Of a stretch of 64,000 bases of DNA, positions 13,236 through 25,620 are shown piece after piece. The notes beneath the pieces were generated by a model. That model saw only the letters and a list, made by a program, of their open reading frames with translations. It made no database searches and was not told where the DNA came from. Made by a program: the position numbers and the translations under genes. Source of the DNA: Phocoena phocoena. Its lineage: Eukaryota > Chordata > Mammalia > Artiodactyla > Phocoenidae. Numbering within the stretch: the first letter of the stretch is position 1; each line of letters opens with the position of its first letter. The stretch covers positions 47,214,500-47,278,499 of the forward strand of contig NC_089236.1 in the NCBI RefSeq assembly GCF_963924675.1. The letters are read 5' to 3'.

Positions 13236-13959
13236 TTCATTTTTAATCAGTGGTATTTTTCAAATTCCGGTACAGAATGTTCTCATCTTTTGACACTCAT
13301 TATTATTACAAGCTTAGAATCAGACACAATGAAGCTATTTCTTAGAGTCACAATCATGACTCAGCAGCATAGAAGGACCTGCTCTTTGTAAGTCTCTACC
13401 TCTGACTGCCATTTAACTCTGAATAATTCATAATGGAAAAATAATATCTGACCTCTGGGAATAACGAATAATTTTTAATGTAAAAATTTCATGTATGTGG
13501 TTTCAAAACGTTATTTAAACCAGAAGAGACAACCAGCAGTGTTTTGTAATATCAGAGAGATTATTAAAATTTTGTCAATTCATAAAGTAATTATCAAATC
13601 CTTCGGAAAACCTTATTCATTATTTGACAGCCACAACCCACGGCTCCTAACTTCTCCCTCAATATTTCTTCAAAAGTTCACAACAAAATCGATGGCTTCA
13701 CTCCTGATTTTTCCCACGAATCCCCAATATGTGTTTCTGACATCACCTGGATAATTTACAAGCATCTCGAACTTAAAGCCTTTGAAATGGAATTACTTAT
13801 ATTCACCAAAACCTTCTTCTCTTCATGGTCTTATGACTGACAGCCTTGTTCATCAAACACTCAAAAGTTAATCCCAACTCATTCTTCCTTCCCCGAACAT
13901 CTTACTAAATCCATTTTAATTTAATTTCTCTTCTTTCTGTTTTCCTCCCTCAATCTCCA

Positions 13960-14290
13960 CTGCTGCTGCCTTAGTTATTTCCAACTGGATTATTGTTATA
14001 GTCTCTAGTTTAAAATGTTACTAATTCACACTTCCTAGGGTCACAGTTATCTGTCCAAAACACAAATCCAGTCATATCACTCTTCCAATTAAAAATCTCC
14101 CAAAAGAAAAAAATCTACCAATGATTTTTCATCATCTACCATATAGTGTTCAAATTCCTTAATGTTAGGACATAGAGCCCTTCCTGAGCTTTTGCCAATA
14201 TCTCTATTTGCAACCCAATCTCTGACCCCTGATTAACAGATATAACCCTATCTCCAATCTCCAGCCAGGCCAACAATCAATCCCTGGAAA
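13960..14290 (+). mobile_element. L2 internal fragment
   Basis: Matches L2 ORF2/3' sequence: TTATTTCCAACTGGATTATT, AAATCCAGTCATATCACTCT, and CCATATAGTGTTCAAATTCC, in the right order. Diverged. Confidence 0.7.
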
Positions 14291-15019
14291 ATAACAGGGG
14301 CCATTTTTTATAGTTATCATTCTAGGCATTTGTACATTTATGTCTGTTTATTTTGCTTTAATTTCAGAATACCTAAATTCATTAATGTAGATACATCCTT
14401 TGCTAATACTACAAAATTAGGATAAAGAACAATGAAAAAAGCAAAATTAATAAAAGGAGAAGAGAGTGATAAAAGGAAAATAGAGCAAGGCAAAAAAATA
14501 TGTAAAAAGAACACAGTCAAGTCCTAAAGGCCACACAAGTATCTGAGCGGATAGATTTGACTTTAGATTTCTTCATATTCATGTTTTTAAGCTTGGACTT
14601 CAAGAGAGATATGACTTATGAACTTGGACGAAAACTTTATCACTTTTCTTTCTGTCTTAAAATATGATAAAGAGCATGTGTAAAATTAAGGAAGAACACC
14701 AAAAAATTCCTAGTCTGTATCTACATTATGGTGGCACCGTTGTTCTACATGCCCAAGGGAGTATTTTACAGTATGTTTTAGGACGCTCCAAGAGTAATTT
14801 TCATAAAGAAGACTTTCATTTTCCTGATAGCCATAATGTTTTCTGGAGCACAAAATATGTGTCACCATAAAAATCACAAGATTTTAACTAGAAAAACTTT
14901 GTAGATATTGAACCATTTTATTTACTTGTTTACTTATTTATTATTTATTGTCTTCTAAATTCTTTTCTATGTACTGTAATATTTTCCTCCCAGGATTTCT
15001 GACAGCATTAATATAATAA

Positions 15020-15020
15020 T

Positions 15021-15073
<53 letters not shown>
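15020..15073. repeat. (TA)n(TG)n compound microsatellite
   Basis: A short TA run flows into about 21 TG units. Confidence 0.97.
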
Positions 15074-15536
15074 TACGGCAACTCAAAATAGAACTTTAAA
15101 AATAACTCTACCTATTTTCTAATGAGAAAGCAATTCTCTATTCAATTTCATCTTTCCTAAAACCCTAAAGTTGAAACTCTTGGTCAGTGACAGGATATGC
15201 CCATTTTTCTTAGTCCACTGGAAGGATCCTTGAATAGAAGCACTTCTCACCATGAATAAACTGTGAAATGTAGGTGAAAATTATATTTAGTTACAACTGC
15301 CAGCCTTGAGTCTGCTCTAAACAAACATATCTGTTTGTGACATTGGAGACAAACAAGCATTGCTTACTGAGTAGGACTGACTGTCTAGGAATGGGGAAAA
15401 CCAGTCTACGGCTTTTTAAGGTCACTGAAAAACTGCCAACAGGAAGTCAACATCATGGCTTTTCCATTGCCTGACTATAAGTGCTAATTCTTGAATTCTC
15501 TTTCCCAAATAGGACCTGGCAAAGGATATTTATTGA

Positions 15537-15616
15537 ATTCCTACTAATCTCTATGTATTCCTAGTACCCTCTATGTATTCCTACTAACCTCTGTGTATTC
15601 CTACTAACCTCTACGT
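15537..15616. repeat. 20-base tandem repeat, four copies
   Basis: Four head-to-tail units with an exact 20-base period; consensus ATTCCTACTAACCTCTATGT, each copy differing at 1-3 positions. It is a small minisatellite. There are no spacers, so it is not an array of the CRISPR kind. Confidence 0.92.
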
Positions 15617-15754
15617 AGTTTGCTATGGCATTTAACTTTTGACCTCCCTTCTGTAAATCCTCTTCTTGTTGGTTAGGTTTTATGCTCCCTGACAGGCAAG
15701 TGAGAAAGCTGAAGCTCAAAATGGGTGTATGCAACTTTCCTTAGGATAGGAGTC

Positions 15755-15955
15755 TTTTAGTAGTTAGGAGTGTAGGATCTGGAATTAGAAGCCCTGACGT
15801 CATCTTCTCATTTAACACTCATTGCCTTGGGTGATTTATTTAACTTCTCTGTAACTCAGTACCCTCCTCTATAAAATGAAGATAGGACTGTTGTGAGAAT
15901 TAAGTGAGATACCTAGGTTGTGCCTGGCATACTGTAAGTGCACAAAAAACTGTGT
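15755..15955 (+). mobile_element. MIR
   Basis: Shows the MIR order: AGGATCTGGAATTAGAAGCC, TGCCTTGGGTGATTTATTTA, TCTATAAAATGAAGATAGGA, and TGTGCCTGGCATACTGTAAG. Confidence 0.8.
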
Positions 15956-17938
15956 TGATAACAGAATAGGAAATATCATAGTGCAAACTTTGTAAAGGAC
16001 ACTGAGAGCTGAGGAAAGTGAAGAGTGCAGGAAGAGAATGAATCCCAAAACAGACTGGGAAATAAGATGGCAAAGAATCAAAGGATTATACGGAATTGTT
16101 AGTGGAGATAAGAAAAAAAAAAAAAAAAGAGACACTTAAATACTCACCTATTATTCAAAGCTAAATCTTAAAGTATTTCTCCAACAATTTACTCAGCAAG
16201 CTTGATAATAGACTGAAAAATGATTTTCCAGTCAAAAGGTAGCTATCTATTTTTCTGACTTGTCAAAGTCTTCCGGATGTCTTGTTAGAACACTGGCAAA
16301 CAAAGTGAGCTCAGGTGAGACATAGCTCATTTAAAAGAATCTTAATTTTCAATAACATTTCACAGTGGACTAGACGTGCTTCTAACATTCCAATATTGAA
16401 ACCACCACTTTATGAAAAGTGTATATGGCTTCTTTTTTACTGTCCTGTATTACCTGAAAGTGATTTAAAATACAGTCTTGATGCTTCTAGGACTCTCTTC
16501 AATTTTGAAAACACCAGTACTCTAAATTCCAAATTTGCTACACTATAATAAAATTTAAATTTCCACAAGAAGCGTTTCTTGTTTACTAGACACATACAAG
16601 TGAAAAAAAGTTCAGTTCAAATATTCTATATATCAAGACCCAACTGAAATGCTCTTTGATGCAACAGTATGTTGAGTGAAGGAAAAAGCATGTGGACGAT
16701 GGACGACGCACGTTAGGATCATTTAGAAAGACGTTTATTGTTAAGGTTACAGGAAGCTTTGCCTAATGCTTAAACCTGATATGTGTACTTCTAACAAGCA
16801 TTTAAATGAGCACACTGTTTGTGAAACAGTGTGACTGTCTCCTTAGGGAAGTCATAAATGTAAAAAATCAAATTTCGATTTGATTGTTGGAGAAAACCAC
16901 AGTCAGATCTTTAAGACAGAGGTCTCTAGCAGAAGTGAAAATGGCGCTGCTTCCTTCAGTCCATTCTTGGCTTTCCATAGAAGAGGCTCTCCCCTGAATC
17001 TTAGCACTGAAAGTTACAAAGGAAGAAGTAAAGGTTTGAGAATCCTAAGAGCATGAACTAATGGAATTTACAACTGAACAATATACTTAAAATTTATAGC
17101 AGAACTAGTGAATGAATTTACTTCCATGAATTTACTTTATTTCACATAATATTGTTAATTTGAAATAACAAGGTTGTGAGGAAATAGTTCAAATCATCCT
17201 GGACAGACAACCAGGGCAATAGTAGAAAGGTGGCAGTGGAAAAGCATTTTAACGAGTCCGCTAGTAAGATCAGAGGAATGGGCAGAAAACTATAGAAACA
17301 TCAAGGCACGTGCCACTTTTTCAACACACAGTTGATGTAATTTAGCAAACCACCATCAAAATTACAGCTGTCATTGCTAAATACTATTTATAAACTCTAT
17401 ACCTTCTCTCTTGAATAAGTACGAAATGACACCCTTTTGTTCCTGAGTTGTGCCATATATCACATATGCAATACTTTGATGAGACACTAAACGTTAACAG
17501 AAATACTCAAAATATTTAGCTCTTACCAACATGAACTCCTTATCTTAACTGTAGATATCCTGGAACAAGAGTTCCATCACTTTTCCCACATGATATTACC
17601 TGGTTAAAAAACATTATTTCCCACACTTGATTAAAGTGAATAGATGTAAATGAACAAAATGACGCACCTACCCCACCAGGGAACTTGCAAATCTCAGCAA
17701 TGTGCCAATCTGATAAACAAGTTCTTCATATGGAGTATGAGGATATAAAACAGCAAAGTACTTTTTTTCTGCTGTGAAAAAGAAGTTTAAAAAAAAAGAT
17801 CTAAAGACACCAAAAAGAATGGCAAGCTACTTGGATGGAAGACTGCATCCAGGTGGATGATTAAGATGGGATGAGGAAGCTTATTCTGAAGAACAACATG
17901 TGAAAGAAAATAGGCACCACCCCAAATTGTCCATGGCT

Positions 17939-17963
17939 ACTTCCCAGTTTAAAACTGGGAAGT
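17939..17963. repeat. Near-perfect palindrome, 12-base arms
   Basis: ACTTCCCAGTTT is followed after a single A by its exact reverse complement AAACTGGGAAGT. Confidence 0.92.
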
Positions 17964-18241
17964 GTTGTCACAAACTCTGCCTATAGCAGACTTTATCTAC
18001 TATACAAATGATGTTTAAATCTCAATTACATGCCCAGATGAGTGGTTTTCAAGCTTTCAAGAATAACCTATTTATATCTGTTGGGAATGATAACCTCTCA
18101 GTAATAGGAGTGGCATCTTGAATATTTTAAAGAAAATTATATTATTACTATTATTTCCAAATAATTTATAATCTTCAAACTTCAATCTAGATTAGAGTCA
18201 TGGATTAAGTATTATTTGAATAGGAAAATAGAAAATAAAAG

Positions 18242-18422
18242 TTCTGGAATGAAATTTCTTGGATTCTGTTTCCTCTACTCGCCATGTACTAGCTGTATGC
18301 CCTTGGTAAAGTTAATTAACTGCTCTGAGCCTTAGTACCTTTATCTTTCTTTAAAAGCAGGTAGAACCTACCTCTTAGGGTTACTATGGGGAATGAAAGA
18401 GATAACATCTAGCAAACAGTAA
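18242..18422 (+). mobile_element. MIR
   Basis: Shows MIR core ATGTACTAGCTGTATGCCCT, TTAACTGCTCTGAGCCTTAG, and GGGTTACTATGGGGAATGAA. Confidence 0.75.
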
Positions 18423-20174
18423 TCACTAATAATCGTAACTGTAATTTTTATTATCAATAGTAAGGTTTTAAACTGCATATGAATATACTCAATTCAAATT
18501 TGTACACACTTCAAAACTTATAAGTTTTGTGACCTTTCATAATTAATCTGATAAACCATAATAATAATAGAGATAAAGGTAAAATCTCAATCTTATTAAA
18601 TTATACATATATGAAGAAACACAAAGTGTAACTATTTGTGCTTAAACTACTACAAAAACATGGGATACATTCCAGAATTTGACACCTTATATTATACTTA
18701 AGAACTAATGTTAAATATACTTTCATTTTATTTTTCATTTCTACATAAAAATCTAAAACATATACATTTCTATTCATGCTTTAATTTCTTGGTTATAACC
18801 AAAATTCCCTAAAACTAAGAATCTCATAAAAGTATTTTAATATAATTCAATAATATGCAGACAAAAATTCTATAAGAAAGTCAATTTTACTTGTAATGAG
18901 TGCCTACTATGTGCCAGAAAGTACCTGAGAATTTTAACAAGATAAATGCAAGATAATAGTCTAGAAAAATCACAGGGAGGTAATTATTAGTCACCAGAAA
19001 TTAAATTTCTTCAAGTTTTAAAATTAATTGATGAGTTCAAGAAATAACCAGACCGTCTTCTATCAGCAAGCATCTCCATAACTACATTTAAAACTGTTAA
19101 CAGCAGATCACAAATATTTCAAAACTTTAGATACATAAAGGAAGAATGCAGCAAAAGAAATCCTCCTGGATTTCCCCTACTCTGGAGAATTTCAGACATG
19201 AGATGCTTTTGTAGACAAATGTTAAGGAGAAAATCAATCAGATCCAATTTCAACAACCTACTAAATTTCACAATATAACAAGGGAGAAACTATGTGTGTT
19301 ACATAATTTACAAAAATGTCAAGACATTGTCATAAATCTACAGACAAAGGCAGAACAAGTAGTATTCTGAGATAGAGAACATTATATTATATTGATGAGT
19401 TCACAAAATATTTGGCAGACACCAAATTTCATGTTAAGATGCTTGAATGCCTATCCCAAATTTATTTTCAAAACAGGAGACTCCAGAAAATAATCATTTG
19501 GGAGGATTTTGAGATGCTTGGTAGAGAATAATTATAAATTATATATTTGGTTAAAAAAAATCCTATGGACTTAACTATAATAGAATGCTCTAGGCAACTT
19601 AAAAAGAAATCAAAGATTCAATAATACCTGTTTTAGCAAAAAGAAAAGGAAGAGAAACCTGATGTAAACTTATTAGAATCTCCCGTTTTTATAGTGAATT
19701 GCATAGCGGTTACTGTAGCTATTGGATGTCATACTCCCTGAAACAAAATGTTATTTCCTTTGCAGATGCTATGGCTATATTTCATCTTTTCTTGCTTTTC
19801 AAAGATTTTGTCATGTTAAATTGTTATTTAAAATGTCTGAAAGTTAATGGCAATAAAACTTTAATAAACTTTGTATTTATAAAAAGACTAATTTTTCAGA
19901 ATTCACAAGTTCCTTTTAATAGTTGTGATTTCACTGTTACTTCCTTAGAAAGAGGAGAAGAGTGTGACAGCAAAAACCAAAATAGATTTTTCTTTATGCT
20001 TTTGTGCATGGTTCTGGTAAAAGAACATAGCTGGGTGAGAACATATAAGATCTAGTCTCTTAGCAACTTTGAAGTATATAATTGTAAACCTTAAACTTTA
20101 CACAATATGTAGATTATGTCTCAATTTTTTAAAAAGTAATGGGAATTCTAAACAGATAACAACTCTTGAAAAGC

Positions 20175-20392
20175 ACCTTACTATTTCTGAAGTGCTTTCA
20201 AATAATTATTATCACATTCTTATCCTCACAACCTTCTTTTAAAATAAATAGAAAAGTTATCTTTACTATCCCTATTTTACATTTGACAGTATGAAAGTTC
20301 CAGCTGACTAATCCAACATCTCCCAGTTTGTAACTGATAGAATCAGAACTTGAAATCAAGTTTCCAGATTGTTCTCATGACCCCAGGTTGTC
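20175..20392 (-). mobile_element. MIR, minus orientation, decayed
   Basis: Reversed MIR pattern: AAGTGCTTTCAAATAATTAT, TCTTATCCTCACAACC, CCTATTTTACATTTGACAGT, then AATCAGAACTTGAAATCAAG. Confidence 0.65.
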
Positions 20393-21350
20393 TATAGATT
20401 AGTAAATCTCAAATCTACAGCTATTATCGTAATGAAATACTCCTCTTGGATAGCAATAATAATTTCTTTTTGAAATAACATAATAATATCTTTGTGGGAA
20501 ACAATTCCCCAAACTTACACTTGTTGATAAAGTTTTCAAAACTTAGTTTTTGTATATGTATTGAGAATTACATTTTCTTGCTAACAAATAAAAGTGAACT
20601 AGAAAAGACAAAAACATATTAGTTGACGCAACCCAGTCACAACTGCTTTACTCATCACAGTCGTACCCTTGAGATCTGAAAACATTCATTTCAACATCTG
20701 ACAGCATATTAACTGTTTCACTATTGTGGACTCCTGTTCAGTTTGCTATGGGCAAGATACCATGTCTTTACACAAACTGGTGGATCGATTGGTCTTTGGT
20801 AGAATCTTAGTTTAAGACTCTTTAAGGCACTGATTTATGCACAATTGATCTGATCAGCCATGCAGTCAATGTGATTTATTAGCTAAGATGGCCAAAACCC
20901 TTTTTTCTCCTTTTTCATGCAGTAGTAATTCACCTCATTAGAGGTGGAATCATTATAGGAAGCTCCTGAGAAAAAAGAAGTTGAACCTGCCGGCCTGACT
21001 CGTTATTTTCCCCCAAACTGTGGATCCACCAAACAGTAATAGCTGGACGCTAAGCCCAGAGCTGCTGTGCACACACATAGAAGCCAGTGCACTCTCACTG
21101 TGGCCAGAGATGGATGGAATAGATTAAAGGGGGTTCTAAGCTTCCTCCACTCTGAAACATTTCAGACAACAAACTTGTTCGTTTAGCTTCCTGAGAAACT
21201 CATTCATTTAGTTTTTAGCACACATTTTTTTCTTTGTTTAACCACAGTAAGACAAATGACTTGTATTACTTGATAATTATGGTGTTTAACTAAACATAGG
21301 ACTAACAATGTGTATAACAGGGGTTGGCAACCTACAGTATACATGTGGAC

Positions 21351-21386
21351 ACATGCATGTGCGCGTGCGCGCACACACACACACAC
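21351..21386. repeat. Alternating purine-pyrimidine tract (Z-DNA candidate)
   Basis: Thirty-six bases alternate purine and pyrimidine without a break, with a GCGCGTGCGCGC core followed by (CA)n. The core is also an inverted repeat, TGTGCGCG-TG-CGCGCACA. Confidence 0.85.
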
Positions 21387-22221
21387 TCCCAATGTTACAG
21401 GAGATACGATTCTGAATAGTTCACCTATGGGCAAAATACACATTTGCATTTGCCAAACACATTTTCTATAACATTTGGAGGGAAAGTGTCTATAGATTTT
21501 ATATGGTATAAGAGCTCCTTTCCTCTCTTAAAGGTTTATCCCCCAGCCAGATCCTTAATCCTAAATTTCTACTGATTATTGATTACCTCCTTAAAAATTA
21601 TTAACAAATAGTTAAGGGAAGGAACATAGCAGGGTAAGGACAGCCATCCCAGGAGATGGTTCTGCTTTAGAACAGAGTATTGACTCAACATTGCCTCTTC
21701 TTCCATTCAATCTGCTGCTGAGAGCTCAAAGCTCAGAACCTTAACTCTAGTTGCCTCATCCATGCATTTCCATTTGACTTGGTAGAAATTCTGCACATCA
21801 CAGTGATTTCAGGGGGTGTGACCTGCTAATAGCTGTCCCCTAATACCTTATCTTTCTCTAAAAGAATAAACTCTTTGCCACTTCCCCACCTGTCCCCCAC
21901 CCACACTATGAAGGCAATAAATGAATATGCAATACTCTACGACTAAAGATGTGACAACCACACATTAGAATGATTAGGCAGTTGTTGAGGGGTGGTACAT
22001 TATTTTACTATGTGCTATATAAATTGTGAACAGCTTTGATTAAAAATCTAGATTTACTTAAACCCAGTTATGCAATTTCTGTACAGAAGTCTACTATGAG
22101 CTATACCTTCGATTTACTCGGACGAATGACTCCTTTAGAATAGGCTGAATGAAGGCACAATTTTTATGCTGAACACCGTTTCAATAAGACAAGCCTTAAA
22201 ATAAAGCAAAGAACAAGGTAA

Positions 22222-22341
22222 CCCAAGAGAGAAGAGATATGGGAACATATGTATATGTATAACTGATTCATTTTGTTATGAAGCAGAAACTAACACACCA
22301 TTGTAAAGCAATTATACTCCAATAAAGATGCAAAAAAAAAA
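22222..22341 (+). mobile_element. Very short 5'-truncated L1 tail with target-site duplication
   Basis: Only about 120 bases of L1 3' end: GGGAACATATGTATATGTAT, AGCAGAAACTAACACACCAT, CAATAAAGATG and an A tail. Perfect 14-base flanks AAAGAACAAGGTAA lie at 22208-22221 and 22342-22355. Confidence 0.93.
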
Positions 22342-24329
22342 AAAGAACAAGGTAAGCTGCAAAATATATGAATGTTTGTATAACTCTCACAGGAGGCACA
22401 GCCCCACCTGCCCTTACTACTAAATCAGCAATGTCAACATGCCAACAAGTTTAGCTATTGAACTGGTTAAAAAGAAACATGGTATGCCGTGTATGCGTGA
22501 ATTTGTGCGTTTGTGTATTTGTAACCATATTCAAAATGAGAAACCTTTACTGAAAGGATCTCAGGTGAAAATTTTGCAATGTAAGAACCATATCAGTAAG
22601 AGAAAATATAATTGGGGACTTATATTCTGGAGTTCTTATTCTCATTGAATATTTGGGGCTAACTTATCTAAACTTTTTCTTTAATCTTCCCTATTAATAG
22701 AGATTAGTTGAAAACACGTGTCTCTTCCTGATTTAGATTTTTGTTGCAAAATTTTGGCTGAATTAAGTATTTTGATAATTACCTGTTTTTTCAGAGAGTT
22801 GCAACTCCATGCTCATAATACACTTTTAAATTTACTTTGTAATTTACATTACATTTGGTCCATTGTAATAGTATTAGTAAAATTCCATTGATTTAGATAT
22901 GTCCAATTTTCCAAATAAAACTTTGCCTAAGTTACCAATGGTTTAAAAGAATATTTTGGTTTCCTTTAGATAATTGTATTTTCTTAGCACCAGTTTTATA
23001 AATAGAATAAGACACTCCAGGGAAAATATTGAGCTGTATATAGTGGTGTTCTGGTTGTTGAAATCATTCACTCTTTGGACTTGTGAACCACAAAGCACCC
23101 ACAGCTCAGCAAATCCCAGAATAGCACATGCCATGTCATGTCTTATTGTTTTAACATAGTCCTCACATTCTACCCTCCCAATGTAGCTGGACAGCTCAAT
23201 ATTGATGAGTAGCAACAATTGACATCATAGCCTACGGAATACAGTTCTGCCGTTAAACATATGCTGTTACGATTTAAAGAATACAAATTTATCTTACCTT
23301 GGGACTACTTGAGATAAATATTTTAGTTTGAGACCCCAATGTTGTTACAATATTGTCACGTGTAACTTTGTCCTAAAGTGGATATATGGTCCAGTAAAAT
23401 TCTCAGTGGGCTTCAGCACTGGTTTAAACAGTGAATGTACAATCTCTGCCTAGTTAAACTACACACTTACATGGTGAGAGCGCCAATGAATATGTTTCAT
23501 CAGATGTTCCTGGAAGCTGTCTGGCCAATAGGAGGGATTTGAAACTGTTCCCTAATCACTGTTGAAATCACTGATAGTACTGTCTGTCCACACTATGACA
23601 GACAAAAGCTGAAATGTATTAAACATAGCAATCCATCATCCTGCAGATGGAAAGCAGGAGCCAGGCGGGTTCAGAGGCAGTGACTACCCGCTGCTTAACA
23701 AAGGCTGGAGTCCTGACAGTTCAGTCCCTTCCTACCCCCTCACTACCACCCCTCCATCTAAGATGAATGAGTGTAATCAGTGAGGGAGAAAGCCTGCTGA
23801 GGACCTCAAATTCAAACATTGTTACATTTAAAGTGATGCTTTTTTCCCGCTAATCAGAACTGTTACTGGAAAACTTTTCTCCAAATATAAGGAGATAGGT
23901 ATTTAAGTAAATGAATAAATGAATAAACTGTAGATTCAAGAAAGCACATCCTTAGAAAATACTACAACAGTATGCCATGAAGTTTGGATAGCTAGCTTTG
24001 AAATAAAGGTTTGATATCAATACAAAGGAAGTTTTTTAAAACTTCACTCAGTTAAGGTTAAGTTTACACTGTTTGAAGCAACTTAATAGTGATGTTCTTT
24101 TTGAATGACAAGGGAATTATTATCTTTATATAGGCACCAAATAGAAATGAAATGCTTTTTGCTAAAGTTCAATTCATTTTGCATACTTGCTTCTAATATG
24201 GACATACGAGTCACAAAATAGCCAAAGGGAGGGAAAAAACCCTCAACTGCTAACAGCACATTAACAAAGTATAGAAACGAAAGACACTTTTCTTTGGATT
24301 TCAGCCTTGTCATTTCCAATTTTCTGCTC

Positions 24330-25620
24330 CTTGGACATGCTTGTATTCAAATTCTGGAACATCTATTCAGCATATCAATCCTAATTAGACAATCTGGGTC
24401 TGGAAAGGATGAGAGCTAGGTCATTTGCATAATTTAATCATAAATACTCAGTGATACATATTTCCAAATGCATTTGTACAATTATCTTTTCATCCTTGGG
24501 GCAATGGTATTAATATGATTAGGCAATATTTCTGGAAAAAACAGACAAGTATGCACTCTTTTTAACTGCAGCTTAGGGCGATATGAAAAATTAATTAATT
24601 TCTGAAGAAAATCAATTTCTCTACGTGACCACATTATACATCGCTAAACCGAGACTCAGAAACCTCTCTCAATCACTACATTTTATCAGGCTCTTCTAAA
24701 TTCTGATTAGTATGTAAACAATTCAATAGAAAAACTAGTAATATATCAAAAAGCATCTTAAATTTTGAAGCGATCTTTCTGTCTACTTTTTTTCATTTCA
24801 GGAATACTACCTTGCTTTACTTTAATGCATTGTTATTTAACCTGTCAATGAGAAGCCTGTGCTTTTGGTGTGAACTCATCTTGAGTGATCTTTTATTAAT
24901 GTACATTAACCAATTTCAAGGACAATAGGATAAGGTTACTTTTGAAATGCTTTCTCAAGAAATAGATTTATATTTATCTAAAATAACCTTCACACGAGAC
25001 TGCTTATTATGAAAAAAATTAGATAAACTAAGTTGTCCCAAAGAGTACCATTGTTATACGAAAAACATTGCAATATACTTAGTAGAGATATAAAGAACCC
25101 AGGTGGCTAATCTGATTATTTTAAAAAAGAGATTCAGCTTTGTATGCTGATTAGTACAAAAGAAAAAGTCACATTTGTGAGTTTAAATGTGCTATTCTTT
25201 TCTTTTCAATCAAATGAAAAAGTAGAAATGCATGCAAATATTCAATATTCATTTAATTTGCATAAAGGTGCTTGAACAAATTTTTGATTCTAACAAGCTC
25301 ATTTTTCATGCATTTTGTCTTTCATCCTAATCTAGCATCTGTCATTCCTTTTTGAAGTTATTATCGGCCCAATTCCCTCTTGGATATGGTTGCTGGGTGA
25401 CCGGTATCTTAGCACCCACTTTGACAGGAACAGATGTGAATCTGATCAAGAGATTTCCCAAGAGTACCTGAAATCACAAACAACTTTTGTGAAAAACAAA
25501 CAGCGTCCCTGTCATGGGCCCTTATTTAACCCACTCCCCAAAAGCAAGAGCAAAAAAGTTTACTTCAGATCAAATATATACCATTTTAATGTCATTTCCT
25601 AAATTAGAAGAAAATAAATA
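24330..25620. promoter_or_regulatory. Candidate conserved intronic regulatory cluster
   Basis: Repeat-free sequence with clustered homeodomain and POU-type motifs: CTAATTAGAC near 24.38 kb, octamer ATTTGCAT at 24423-24430, TTAATTAATT near 24.59 kb, opposed octamers at 25232-25239 and 25256-25263, and an RFX X-box-like GTTGCTGGGTGACC at 25389-25402. The DACH1 locus is known for long-range enhancers in deeply conserved DNA. Conservation here is not shown; single octamers occur elsewhere in the window by chance. Confidence 0.3.

Larger units (their letters stand above)
12445..22207. other. DACH1 intron 1 segment
   Basis: No functional gene. It contains L2 and MIR remnants, microsatellites and two palindromes, all listed. 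The rest, including 16.1-18.2 and 18.5-20.1 kb, is unique AT-rich sequence. The longest open frame, about 118 codons on the plus strand at 19699-20055, lacks an ATG at its start and has low-complexity AT-driven composition; I treat it as chance. Confidence 0.55.

Noticed and set aside
15537..15616. CRISPR-like repeat array
   Set aside because: Units are directly adjacent with no spacers, and this is a mammalian genome; it is a minisatellite.
19699..20055. Open frame of about 118 codons on the plus strand
   Set aside because: Begins at TTG, has AT-driven composition and no known motif. One or two such frames are expected by chance in 64 kb.
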